64,000 nucleotides of DNA from Siphonodentalium dalli (taxonomy: Eukaryota > Mollusca > Scaphopoda > Gadilida > Siphonodentaliidae), in contig CP136064.1 in NCBI GenBank assembly GCA_032622095.1, positions 181,072,011-181,136,010 of the forward strand. The letters run 5' to 3'. This document shows, in pieces, positions 11,400-23,149 of this stretch. The notes beneath the pieces are model-generated. The model ran no database searches. It was not told the DNA's origin and saw nothing but the letters and a program-made list of their open reading frames with translations. Position 1 is the stretch's first letter; every line of letters starts with the position of its first letter. The translations under genes were made by a program, and so were the position numbers.

Positions 11400-12330
11400 A
11401 TAAGCCTTTATGGTGCAAACTTACCAATGGAATGGGCCCCAAGACCCTTTTAAAACAAGACAGTCAATGACTGGGGTCGCTCACCAGACTGCAAAGACTG
11501 AGACTCTGGAGACCAAAACAGTCAGCACTTTTCATAATCACTTTAAAAGAAGTAGATTTAAACAGGATATGTGGCTAGAGAGACTTCAAGTATGTACATG
11601 TAGCTTGGTAAAAATCCACCTTGAAATTGCCAACTGTACACTACTGATCACCCCCTCCTCCAGCTCAACAAGTCCCCTCCCGACCGGGATCCAGACTCCC
11701 AAGTCTTAGGTTGGAATTTCACAACCGACACCTCAAACTTTCTCAATTGTTGGAAATTTCCAATCTCACAAGCGCCTTTTTCTAAAACCATTTAAACATG
11801 TTTGAAGCCCAATTATCCATGGACCCAAAACACAATACATGTATGTCAGACCAATCAGTCAGGTGGTTCCAAGGTAGATGTTTTAATGAATTTGGTATTT
11901 CGATGATTTTATTAGACACAAAAGTGTTAACTCCCCATAGCCTGCCATTTCTTGACAGGTTGACCTCATTTTAACAAATCTGAATCTCAGTCATCAAAGA
12001 ACCCTTCATACATATCATAAATATCAGTCAAATAGACCTGATGGTCCTTGTGAAGGAAGCATATTAAGAGGGAAACTGTCCTTCGCTTGGCCCCTATTTG
12101 ACCAGGTGACCCCATTAAAAAAAATCTGAATTACAGTCAAGGAAGAACATTCCATTCTATATAAGCCAACTAGTTCTTGCAAACATATTTTAAGAATTAC
12201 TATGTAGTGAAATAGTTAAGTCTCTTGCTCTGCCCTTATTTGACTTTGTGATCCCATTTTCACAAATCTGATAAGGATAAAAATTAAGTTCCCCAGTTAA
12301 AGTTGGTGATATTCACCCATTGGGCACCTC
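11400..12330 (+). repeat. Decayed repeat, AAGACAGTCAATGACTG family
   Basis: Begins with CAAGACAGTCAATGACTGGG and AAAGACTGAGACTC, matched by the copy at 40064-40300, and continues with diverged units about TTTGACC...GACCCCATT...AAATCTGAAT. The plus-strand open frame 11410-11709 is a translation of this repeat, not a gene. Confidence 0.6.
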
Positions 12331-12575
12331 ATTTATGAATTTTATCTTCTGCAAATTAGGGGATATAGAAACTTCCTAGAAGGGAAATTATAGATACTTC
12401 CCAGAAGATGAGGCCTAAGCAGAATGAGGTCGCCAGAGGGTGAATTTGGTGATGCTAGCCTGCTGTGCGGGATAGCATCACAAAAAGCATGTCTGTTCCT
12501 ACATTGTGCATGTCTGGCCTCAAGCAACACACTGTATTATACAATCACGCCTTGAGATAGTCTGTCTGTTATTTG

Positions 12576-12666
12576 CAGAATGAGGTCCCCAGAGGGTGAA
12601 TTTAGTGACGCTATCCTGCACAGCGGGCTAGTATCACTAAATTCACCCTCTGGGGACCTCATTCTG
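12576..12666. repeat. Foldback hairpin, GAATGAGGTCCCCAGAGG family
   Basis: Arms of about 30 nt (CAGAATGAGGTCCCCAGAGG against CCTCTGGGGACCTCATTCTG) pair almost perfectly. Partial copies of the same arms occur at 12420-12445 and 12975-13010, and direct repeats of ACTTCCCAGAAGATGAGGCC lie at 12395, 12848 and 12897. Confidence 0.8.
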
Positions 12667-13309
12667 ATAAGGCCCTCAACTGCTATGGAAGACCTAGAAT
12701 AAGATTGAAGTTCCCCAGTTGAAATTGGTGATGTTCACCCATTGGGCACCTCAATCATGAATTTTATCTTCTGCAAATTAAGGGATACAGAAACTTCCTA
12801 GAAGGGAAATTTAACTAACAACAATGTAAATTTGATACTATAGATACTTCCCAGAAGATGAGGCCTAAGCAGAATGAGATCTTGAGACTCTAGATACTTC
12901 CCAGAAGATGAGGCCTAAGCAGAATAAGGTTCTTAGAGGGTGTATTTGGTTATGCTAGCCTGCTGTGTGGAGCAACATGAATTCACCCTCTGGGAACCTC
13001 ATTCTACAAATGCCAGACACTCTTGGAGAAAATGAAATTAATCTGATTTTAATGACCACTGATTGATAATGTAAACAACAAGGGTGCTTCATTGATAACA
13101 CCATTAATCTCATTTAAATTATGAATGACATGAATACACTCCCTGGGGACTCTGCCTATTTACCTGTGAGTTAGGAGGTGATATAGGGTGGAATGCTGTT
13201 GGTTGGGGGCAGGGTGGGGTTCTGGGTCATGTGGGGGGGGGGGGGGTGATAAAAAAATTTTGTATGTTAAATTGATCAAGGAGTTCCTTAATTTTTTATT
13301 ATTTTTTGG

Positions 13310-14110
13310 GGAATTATGGCCCTGGCTCCACCCTTATTTGACCCAGTGACCCCATTTGAACAAATCTAAACCCCAGTCATTCAATGACCCCACATACCAA
13401 ATATAAACTAAATCGGCATAATGGTTCTTGACAAGAAGTCGTTATAAGAATTACCAAGGAGGAATATAGTTATGGCCCTGGTTTCGCAATTGTTTGACAC
13501 AGTGACCTCATTTGAACAAGTCTGAATGACAGTCACCTATGGAACATCCACACCAAATATGATCAAAATGCAAAAATGTTATTTTTTGGTTTTTAGAGTT
13601 ATGTCCCTGGCTCTGCCCCTAATTGACCCAGTGACCCAATTTGAACAAATCTGATTCCCAGTCACCCAAGGTCCCTCAGTACCAAATATAAGCTAAATCG
13701 GCCCAATATTTTTGTAGAAGAAGTCATTGTAAGAATTACTATGAGTTATGGCCCTGGTTTCTCAACTAATTGACCGGGTGACCTCATTTGAACAAATCTG
13801 AACACCAGTCACCCAAGGACCCTCCATACCAAATATTAGCTAAATCGGCACAATGGTTATGGACAAGAAGTTGTTGTAAGAATTACTGTGGAGGAATAGA
13901 GTTATGGCCCTGGTTTCACAACTATTTGACACAGTGACCTCATTTGAACAAATCTGAATGAGAGTCACCTAGGGAACATCCACACCAAATATGAACCAAT
14001 TCGGTATGATGGTTTCAGAGGAGAAGATGTTTTTTAAAAAGTTGACGGACGGACAGACGGACAGACGCACAGCCAGACGGACGGACGACGGACGAGGAGT
14101 GATGACTATA
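13310..14110 (+). repeat. ~150-bp tandem repeat ending in GACGGAC microsatellite
   Basis: At least five diverged units carry CCCATTTGAACAAATCTGAA, CACCCAAGGACCCTCCATAC and AAATATAAGCTAAATCGGC. The array ends in GACGGACGGACAGACGGACA (14043-14095). This layout (tandem core then tetranucleotide tract) resembles non-autonomous Helitron-like elements described from bivalves; the assignment is inference. Confidence 0.6.
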
Positions 14111-14720
14111 GAGCTAAAAACAGGTAGAAAAATCCCAAACGTTTAACACCAGATTGCAACAAATGCACTCTCAAAACTTTTGTGTAAAAATAATCACGAA
14201 TGTATTTTTATTTCAAAAATAAAATGTTCATTTACAAGTAAATATATCCCTTCAAATTCGTTTCATGAGCATTTTCATAACAGTGGACAAATAGTGAATA
14301 TTGCTTTAATATTAATTTCAGTCTGAAAATATGTTGATATTCTTCTGATCGTTGATAAGTACGACTGTTGTTTTAAGAAAACACATTTTACACTACATAT
14401 TAGTTGGAAAATTCAACTGTCAGAAGAATTTCAATGAATATCCTCATAGTGGTGAACATCCATACCAAATTTCACTCCTCATAGTGGTGAACATCCATAC
14501 CAAATTTCATTGAGATCCGACAACCTGTGGTTGAGATATCTGCTAAGACAGACGGACGCCCCGACAGATAGAGGATTGGAAGCTACGATTGCAAATGAAG
14601 TTTTAATCTTCAAGAATGGGGAGGTGGGGGAGTAGCCATCTCCCCTCAAGTCACATCTAAATGAGCATGTATAATTTGCATGTACCACTTCATTGTTAAC
14701 TTCATGATGAAGCTACTTAC

Positions 14721-14865
14721 CTGTCCAGGTGTTGAGATTTCTCAAAGCAATACTAAGGCGTCTAATTTCTTCTTCATTTGCACCATAACGTGAGAGAATG
14801 TTAGTTATCTCCTCATCTGTCATCTTCAGTAATGACTCCAAGCTTATTCCACGCTCGAGTATGCC
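14721..14865 (-). CDS. KSR: KSR coding exon 3 (SAM-like part of CA1)
   Basis: The exon has 48 codons plus one base, entering in phase 0 (acceptor AG at 14866-14867) and ending ACA G|GTAAGT. It reads as an uninterrupted helical stretch containing ISLESLLKMTDEEI, SRYGANEEEIRRL and IALRNLNTW. This matches the KSR1 segment with LTLDALLEMNEAKV, RRCGASGDE and YALTCLRKV, including the conserved spacing of the leucine ladder and the closing leucine-tryptophan/valine block. In family terms this is the C-terminal half of the CA1 coiled-coil-SAM module. The split glycine/aspartate codon at the 3' end is completed by the first two bases of exon 4, giving GAT. It was found by homology and splice sites because it has no ATG. 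Confidence 0.87.
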
Positions 14866-15108
14866 CTGAAGTAGATAATTTCAATAGAATTTACATACTA
14901 AGCCAGCCCTCATAAATGAAGCAAACTGGGCAAAGGGTTGCCATAGCGGATAGCCAAAGCCAAACAATTGGAATTAAGAGGGCTGCTAAGCTGCAGACAG
15001 AGTATTGTTCACCTATTGTTCTCTGTATGAAATCTGGATATGCACGAAATATCATTGTTTCCTCATTGAAGCTATGAATGACAATGGTGTCAAGTCATAT
15101 GGCTGGGG

Positions 15109-16232
15109 CAGGCCTGGATATCTCAAGGCGGGCTGCCCGCCTACAGCCTGCCTAGAATTTTCCAAGGCGGGCTTTTTATAGCCCGCCTCGTCTACGATAG
15201 GACATTTATTATTTAGTTATTTTATTGTGTTTAATGAGTAAAATACTGCCTCGAAATCGTAATTATATTGTACAGTGTGCGCATACGTGACCTGATGGTA
15301 ATGTCAAATGGGCATTATATCGAAATCATTAAATTCCGGAACGAACTGTTTCATAAATCAGATCTTTTGATCGATTCTCACACATTTTATTAACAAAATA
15401 AATTATTTCTCTTCATAAGGTTGAGCTTACAATATATTTCACTGGATAAAATCAACACATGTTTGTGGATAGTGAGAACCAAATGTCACTGTCTCAATTG
15501 AGTTCAACCTTTCATTCCGTTTCCGGTTCCTATCAGTGAAAATTGTATTTAGCTTAAGTTGCCGTCTTTTTTCGCTTCAATTGACAATATTTTAATATAA
15601 TTAGCTAAATGTATCCACGTATTCTTGTTTACACTGTTATTCAATTATTAAAGTTCAGAAACTATGTTCTATGTCCCCAATTGCAAACACCCAGTAAATC
15701 TATAGATAGCGACTTGACCGCTGGAAGCAGCAGTCTGCGATCGGCGATGGAATATGGATTACTTTGAGAAATAAAGCAGTCATTTGTAACTGTATTCAAG
15801 TGTAAATATACTGGATTTAATATTGTTCTTGATTGTGTATTTTATGTAAAATTACACTTTCATGGAGAATGCTTTTAACGTGGACAAACTCACCCAATTC
15901 CGTTGCATGGGTTGGACACCGACTGACAAATTGTTGAGTACAAACACTCTTACATTTTGTTTCTGGTTCATATAAATTATCATAACATATAAAACATAGT
16001 TAAATATTCACCATACCATAATTACTGTGGGGGATTTGACATTCACAACTCTGGACACCTTGTTTCCACATAACAAAATTCATTTAGATGGAGATATACA
16101 ACATCAAAAATAGACAAACTAACTCAGATAAAATAAATCATAACTTTAAAAGTTGAGGAGGGCTATAGCCCTCCTAGGCATATCTAGGAGGGCTATTAAT
16201 AGCCCTCTTCGATTTTCTAGATCGCCAGCCCT
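15109..16232. mobile_element. hAT-like element with 7-bp exact flanking duplication
   Basis: Starts CAGGCCTGGATATCT, ends AGATCGCCAGCCCT, i.e. imperfect inverted repeats, with GCTGGGG at 15102-15108 and 16233-16239. Both ends carry GC-rich palindromes (GGCGGGCTGCCCGCC left, AGGGCTATAGCCCT right) in otherwise AT-rich DNA. 1124 bp, no coding potential seen. Confidence 0.65.
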
Positions 16233-16259
16233 GCTGGGGTAATAATAGGTGCAACAATA

Positions 16260-17340
16260 AAAATGAAAGTGACACTGTAGTTCAACTTGGAGAGGGGATA
16301 ATTGGAGAGGGGATGTGCTCTGTAGGTGTGCCATAGGATATAGACATGCAAAAATTAAAATCCAAGATGGCTGCCAGTGGCCATGTTTTTCATCTCCCAT
16401 GAAGTTTGGTGATGATCGGATGAGGGATGTCATCTGTTTTTGGTGCCAAAGGATTTAGATACGCAGAGAGTAAAATCCAAGATGGCTGCTGGCAACCACG
16501 TTTTCATCAAAGATAGTTCAAATTTGATAGCTCCCATCTATATAGGTGATCCCAAACATGCCTGTAAATTTACAAAACAATTAGACTGCAGATTGTGCTG
16601 ATGGAATCTTAATTTAAAATCAAAGGTGGACGCTGACAGCCATGTTTTTTTTGCCAAATGACACCAAACTGACTTGTTCCCATCAATATGTCAATGTCAA
16701 ATTTCATAATGATCAGACCAACGGTACAGTCTGTAGCCCATACTAATGGATTTACTTTTTTAATACTGAAAACCATGATGGATGACATCAGCCATGTTTT
16801 TTGGCTGATTTAACCCCAAAATATATCTTTCCCATCTACATGTCAATATTAAAGTACATGACAAATTTCAAGATGATCATATGAAAACACCTTTAGCCCG
16901 TCTGATGGATCAAATTTTTTAATCCAAGATGGCCACTGCGGCCATGTTTTTTGGCCAAATAACCCAAAATGACTCGTTCCCATCTACATGTCAACATCCA
17001 TGGGTAATTTCATGATGATCAGTAAGTATGGCCTGTCCAAGATATTTTTTGGCTGAATGACCCTAAAATGACTCATTCCCATGTCCCTGTCAACATCAAC
17101 AACAATGACAAATTTCATAATCATTAGACCAGCGGTACAGCCTGTTGTCCATGTTAATGGATTGAATTGTGAAATCGAAGATGGCCACCATGTTTTTCAT
17201 CCGAATGACCCCAAAATGATACATTCCCATCTACATGTTAATGTCAACAGATATGCCAAATTTAATGATCTGACCAAAGGTACGACATCTAGCCATGCTA
17301 ATGGAAATTATTGACAGATGCACACACACAACCGATAATG
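16260..17340 (+). repeat. Decayed ~150-bp repeat array, AAGATGGC...GGCCATG family
   Basis: Starts AATGAAAGTGACACTGTAGT, like the heads at 1648 and 46118, followed by six or so diverged units with CCAAAATGACTCGTTCCCAT and CTACATGTCAA. The frame at 17081-17314 is a translation of one unit. Confidence 0.6.
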
Positions 17341-17882
17341 TTCTTATACACTATTAGGACCATAGCAGTCTGCTGAAGACTTCAAACAATGCTGCTTTGA
17401 GCAATAATAATTTAGCGACAATGTCACCATCTTAGAATTCTGACTCAAGTAGGCAAACTTTAAAGATTAGTGATGTTCCTAACTGTCATTTTTTTTTCAA
17501 TTCCATGCAAATAAAATAGCTGATTAAAGACCTTCAGCTTGTTGGTTTGAAGAGTCCTGATAAATTATACAAATCATCATGGACATGCTTTATTCGGAAC
17601 TAAACAACAAAATCTGACATGAATCATTACTACAGCATGAAGCTCATCAGAGGCAGAAAATATTTTTATCGAGAGGCTGGCAATATTTTTAGACGCCATA
17701 TACTGTGCACCATAAAAGCAAATGATGTCATATCTGCTGTGTGGAATTAAACTGCCTCATTATATATTGACACAGAATAGAATTTCCAATAATTGTGAAT
17801 GGCCAATAACAAGGTTCATTTAATTTGATATGCACAACACACTTTCTGCGATGGTTTGTTTTGCAACTCTTCCCATTCTTTG

Positions 17883-18090
17883 GGTGTGATGGTCCAGTGG
17901 TTAGCATGCTCGAATCATAACGTCATGGTGTGAAAACATCATGCGTTTGAATCCCGCTATCTGCCATTGAATGTCAAACACGAGTTGGTAGCCGATCTCA
18001 CAATATTGTTGTTGCAGGGGACTCGACCGTTAAAGATACATAATCTGATTTGATGGTCCCCGTATCATCAGTTACAACAACAAAAGCCTA
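17883..18090 (+). mobile_element. tRNA-derived SINE
   Basis: A tRNA-like head has an A box (TGGTCCAGTGG, 17889-17899) and a B box-like GCGTTTGAATCCCGC (17943-17957) at about the spacing of a tRNA gene. The unrelated body ends in an ACAACAACA-type tail (18075-18082). The head does not fold into a clean cloverleaf with matched acceptor stem, so a functional tRNA is unlikely. Confidence 0.6.
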
Positions 18091-18099
18091 TTTAGTTAT

Positions 18100-19600
18100 C
18101 CAAATTAGTGTAACCAATAAATACTCACAACAATAGTTACAATACCAAGCACAATATCATATTTGCCGAAAAAAGTTCTATAATAACGTTTTTTCTTGAC
18201 AGTATGTATGATGAGAGAGTCTGGTTTGCAACTTTCATATATTTATAAATTTTTCAGCTTATTACTTGCACCAGTCCATATGGACGCAAGTAATGTTTTC
18301 GGTTCGGATATCTGTTTGTGTGTCTGTCCTTCCGCGTACATGTTACGTCATACCGGAAGTACATACTGTAAATAATGGACGCGCAAAAAATGAAATGGTT
18401 GCATCAATTGTAATTTAAATCCACATATATACTTAATTTGCATCGTTATCTGGTTTTATTTTGGTAATAAATCGTTCATAAATTAACAATATTGAATTAT
18501 TTCTTTCTGGAAACCGATCAGGACGTCATGAGCTACATGGGCGCGCAAAACACCAGACATGATTGCGTCGATGTCCAGACAGCTGAGACTCGTATTACAC
18601 GGACGGCTAAACCATTCCATCTGCCAACAACTTCGTGTTGTATTATTATAAATATATATATATAGTGCATTAAAACAAAAGTGGGCAATAGTACTGCCCA
18701 TTAGAAGCCTATTTTATGTAACTTGAAACTCGAGGAAATGAGTTGAGATCAAGTCTAAAAGATGCGTACGGAATCTTTTTTTTTTCGCAGACAGTGAGGT
18801 GCGAACATATTTCTAGAAAGTTAAAAACATTTTCGAAAGATCCTGGTGCATATAAATCATGTCCGGCCAAACAGTCGGACATGACTCTATACCGCTCTTT
18901 AGCCCTCATCGCTAAAGAACGGCATACCGTTCTGTATCCCTCGGTGCTAAAGAGGTGTATACCGCTCTTTAGCCACTCCGTTTATTTAATTGTGTCGGTA
19001 TATTTGTAATTTACTTTGATGGTTTTTGCCACTGAAGTGCAATGGCATACACATTTGATGTCATTCTAGTCAAAATAGTAATTTAATTCAATTGGTATAT
19101 ATATAATACGGCATCATCGGCAACCAATCATGTTCACGGCCTTTATATGAAAGATGTCTATATTGTTCTGTAAATATGTCAAACAACTCGTACGTATTAC
19201 TAAGACTAGCATTTAGTGTAATAGATCAACTTGAGATAACAGAGATATTCTGTCCGTACACACAACTATTTCAGCGATGGATGAACTGAGATTTGATATC
19301 TAGATTTGATCTCTCTCAAACGAGGGGCCAGCACCCGTGGTTCAAACTGTTGTTGGTAAGACACCGCAACACATGCCAAATGTGTGATGGGCGCAAGTAT
19401 AGGCAGCTCAAGTGAGTGCATTCTAGTTTATTATGCGTTCGAAATGGGACTTGTGTCATCTTAATCACAATCGGGAGGGCTTTCCAAAAGTGTTTGGTTG
19501 TATTGTTCACAGAAAAAATCCTTTAAAAGTGTATTTTTATCTCCTAAATATTTCCTCAACATCCCCCAGATCAATTATAATAATAGACCATGACAATTTA
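18100..19600. other. KSR intron 2 sequence, repeats only
   Basis: No exon seen. Three copies of CCGCTCTTTAGC / GCTAAAGA occur in alternating orientation at 18892-18975. Short open frames here overlap both strands and lack splice support. Confidence 0.5.
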
Positions 19601-19607
19601 TACATTA

Positions 19608-20936
19608 GGCCTAAACAAAAAATACATTTGTTTCTGCTAACGAGCTGAAAAAAATTAGGGTAGATAGGTAGGCTTAACTTCTTTTTTTTTGTTAACATTT
19701 TTTTTTTCAGTATCTTTAAAAATAACTGTATAATACTTGTCAATAACCCAAACTATGCACTTCTTAGCCCCAATCAGGTTAACCCAAAATGACAGAGGAA
19801 CTAAAAACTCCAATTCAATCTTACATATGCTTCAATATTTACATATATACTAGTCTATATACTAATATAGTCTTTGATAATCCTAATATTTCCCATATGG
19901 TCTGGCGACAACTGGAGTCAGTCCAGCACCACTGCACTGTCACATATTGGAGTGACCGTCTTGTACCGATCTCTTAATGATGGCTTCACAACCCCACCTT
20001 CTCCTCCGCATTCAGTGAAGGATCTAGGTATTTTTTGGGGACACCTGTTTTTGGGCAATGATATGCCAAAGGCATAACATGAAGGCCTGAGCGGAGGAAG
20101 GTTTGGGAGGGGTGACCCCCTGCTGATGATGGGGGTCCTCCCCCTAGAAAAATTTTGAAAATCCATTGCATTTATAGCTAATCTAGGGCACTTTGAGTCA
20201 GTATTTTGAATTTTACTGAGAGGTCAATTTGATCAAGTTTCTCAAGCATAACTTTGGAAATTTTTATATATGTATGGATTGGAAATGCTTATAACTTATT
20301 GTCAGATATCTTTTGGTTCAATGGATTATGCTTATCCTGCTTGAAATGAGACTTACCATTATCACTCTAATTCATATAATAGGCTATTTTATAAAATTCA
20401 AGTGAGACCACTGGTGAGACACATACATAATATACTACATGTAGTACAGAAACAATGTCTATTTAGTTAGTATTTACTATTTATAGTACTAATCTCTATG
20501 TTAATTTTTTCCTTTGGTATTATGAGATCCCACCTGATAACCAGGTTGATTCAATCAAATTGTTAATGTTCCTGTACTGTATTTTATTGAAATACTGAAG
20601 TCTGAAGGCTGAATCATAACAAACCTGAACTGAAACTATTTGAAGTTTTCACAGATGAAAGCTAGATAAAGCCAAACATACTTTACAGTATGATTCCAAC
20701 TGTTAAACTTAAATCTTTTTGTAAACTAAAATTTCTTATGTCAATATATATAAATGTTTTGCATCTTGTTATGATATGAATTGGGACCTAAATTGAAAAG
20801 AAAAAAATATTTAAATAAATAAAACAAAAATTGGTCCAATTATTTTTTTTTTGCAATGGCAATAAAAAGTTTAGGGTCGGGGTTTAAAATAGGGTCGGTC
20901 GGGTTAGCGGAAACAAACGTCTTTTTTTTTTAGGCC
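19608..20936. mobile_element. Harbinger-like transposon copy A, TTA duplication
   Basis: Inverted termini GGCCTAAACAAA...TTTGTTTCTGCTAAC and GTTAGCGGAAACAAACG...TTAGGCC, with TTA on both sides (19605-19607, 20937-20939). A second copy in opposite orientation lies at 57340-58715. TWA duplications are typical of PIF/Harbinger. On its minus strand a frame (19918-20166) containing KNRCPQKI and VVKPSLRDRYKTVTPIC is shared with copy B, but I do not recognise it and no transposase is present. Confidence 0.8.
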
Positions 20937-20985
20937 TTAATAAGTGATGAGAGAATTTAATTAGTAAAGAAAGGGTTACTAGCTA

Positions 20986-21099
20986 CAGTAGTGCCCTAAA
21001 TAATTGACTCACTGAGAGCTTTCCAATTTCTGACTAAATCCTGAAAAGTTACCCATAATTCTGCTGTGGTTAAGGAGTCGATTATTTAGGGCATTACTG
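20986..21099. mobile_element. TA-flanked palindromic MITE beside KSR exon 2
   Basis: Ends CAGTAGTGCCC and GGGCATTACTG with TA on both sides. The internal right arm (TTACCCATAATTCTGCTGTG) is that of the family at 1, 36508, 36682 and 50684; the left arm is partly deleted. Its right end is ~11 bp from the exon 2 splice junction. Confidence 0.82.
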
Positions 21100-21111
21100 T
21101 AGATTACAAAC

Positions 21112-21252
21112 CTCGGTGAGATCCTTGTTCATTCCTATAACACTTAGCCATTTCTTTGTATCAGGGTAGCCAGACAACTTGTCCTGGTGTACATCAAGGG
21201 CAAGCTTGGCTTTAGCGATTATCTGCTGACTGAAAAACTTTATCAGTTTGCT
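21112..21252 (-). CDS. KSR: KSR coding exon 2 (CA1 region)
   Basis: This exon encodes exactly 47 codons, entering in phase 0 after TTTCAG (acceptor AG at 21253-21254) and leaving in phase 0 at a GAG|GTTTGT donor (21106-21111). The peptide begins SKLIKFFSQQ and contains GYPDTKKWLSVIG. It aligns with the vertebrate KSR1 stretch that starts AKLVRYICKQ and carries SYPRFSDWL, i.e. the CA1 coiled-coil/SAM-like region that supports RAF binding in known KSR proteins. An intron of 7.07 kb separates it from the upstream exon and 6.25 kb from the next. A palindromic MITE (20986-21099) ends only ~11 bp downstream of the splice junction, inside the intron. No frameshift or stop is present. Confidence 0.87.
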
Positions 21253-21399
21253 CTGAAACGTAAACAAAATTAAACAAGTGAATACAGAAGGTGTGACTGT
21301 TCCAATGAGACTAAGGATACCCCCACAGTATGCATGGGCTATTACAAAATAAATCACCAAAAAGTCAAAAAAGGTGATAACTCACCTAAAATACATGTA

Positions 21400-22060
21400 T
21401 GTCCAAATCGTCAATACATTAGATTTAAGTAATACTAGATGTCAAACTGGAAAGCCATACGAAGTTTGGGATCAATCGAATGGGAAATGATGGTTATACG
21501 ATGAAGGATTTAGTCATGTAAAGAGTAAATTACAAGATGGCAGCAAGTGGTCATGTTTTTCATAAAAAACGTTCAAATTTGATAAGTTTCCATCTGAATA
21601 TAATCCTAAGGAAAAGGCTGCCCGCCACAGTATCCCCCGAAAGAGTGGCTTCATTTTGAACTGGGGCTTTATAGAATAAATGCGGTAAAAATGGGCAGAC
21701 CTAACCTAATTTCGAACTTGATCTGTATTCTGTACTAGTATTTTCATATGAGTAATGCCAAATTTTAAAACAAACAGACAACTATTATAACTAAGATATC
21801 ACCCAGAAACCAAAATAATCATTAAATTATAAGTCAACAAGGATCATAACCTTAGTAAAAATAGGCGGACAGAACACAAATTCTAACTTGATCTGTATTT
21901 TCATGAGTAATCCATGTACCAAATTTGAAAACAATCAAATAACTAAAACTAAATTTATCATCTGGAAACCAAATAATAGGCAAATTCTAAAGTCGACAAA
22001 GACAATAACTCCTGCAAAAATTGGACTCCAATTTAAAGCATAATGATAAAAAAATCCATT
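21400..22060. repeat. Decayed repeat array in KSR intron 1
   Basis: Diverged units with AACTTGATCTGTATT, CAAATTTGAAAACAATCA and ATCTGGAAACCAAATAAT resemble those of the arrays at 24840-25975 and 58740-61110. Confidence 0.5.
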
Positions 22061-22916
22061 GCAACTAAATTCAGATACATGTGTACAGGTATATTGCCTT
22101 TGTGTGATTCTATTCTATGTTCATACAAATTTCAGTCAAGAGTGTCATAAAAGTGCAATTCATGAACATCATTTTTTAGTGAATATGACTAACTTATGAT
22201 AGTAACTTGGGTTAAAGGCACGTGCGGCCTTAATTGTCGAAAATATTCATATTTGTTCCAAACACCGTAAACAGAAAAAACATTAAAACGCATACAGTTC
22301 CGTTCATATATACCATGACCATCGCGTAAAAAGCATGTTATCATAAAGACCTACTATATTTTACCTAAGCAAGAGCCTGATTGTGTTACAGAAGACAGCA
22401 CAATGCTACTGGCTAATCACACACAAATTGCATGAACGCTCTTTATTAGTTCCATATCAGGTATTCACCAACAAAGAACGCTCTTTATGTTTACCATCAT
22501 AATATAAACAAACACCAGAAAAGTTACTTTTTATGCTTTTGTTTACATAACAATGGTCAAACATATGACCATAACATACTGTTTGTGCGATATTTCTTAT
22601 TTATATATGGACAAAGACTATCTACATTTTGATGTTCTTTCTGTTTGTGGCGGTTTTTGACAGGTGGAGATATTTTCACAGGACACCCACCGCCAAGGCC
22701 AACCGTGTCTTTAATAGTCAACATGATTAAGACTGAAAGTTAGTCACAATGATAATTATGGTGTTACCAATAACAACCAAGAGTAGCTTAGTCAAAATGA
22801 CTAGGACTAAGTCTGAGTAAGTCATAATGACTAACTCTTAGTCTGACACCAACAATGTGAACTGGTAATTTGGTGGAAATTTTGTGCAAATAATTCCAAT
22901 ACTCAACTAGATGATA

Positions 22917-23020
22917 TATGTGACCCGCCATATCAAATCCAGTCGGAAGTCGGGATTTTTTTACCCTGTGCCATAGGTCGCCTCGCATATATAAGAGAAT
23001 GCATTGGCCTAACAATTTTT
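22917..23020 (-). repeat. Half of the GCATTCTCTTATATATGCGAG hairpin element
   Basis: The segment containing CCCTGTGCCATAGGTCGCCT and GAGAATGCATTGGCCTAACA is the reverse complement of parts of 25975-26110 and has lost one hairpin arm. Confidence 0.65.
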
Positions 23021-23149
23021 TATAATTTTAATAATTTGTTCTTGTATTCTTTAACAATTTTATAATTTCACCCATACAGAGCCCCAGACAAACATGAGCA
23101 GACGACACTCTTCTATATGCTTCTATATATGTGTGAGGCTCCCTGCAGG

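Noticed and set aside
17883-17960. A functional tRNA gene
   Set aside because: A and B boxes are present, but the acceptor stem does not pair well and an unrelated body and tail follow; a tRNA-derived SINE explains it better.
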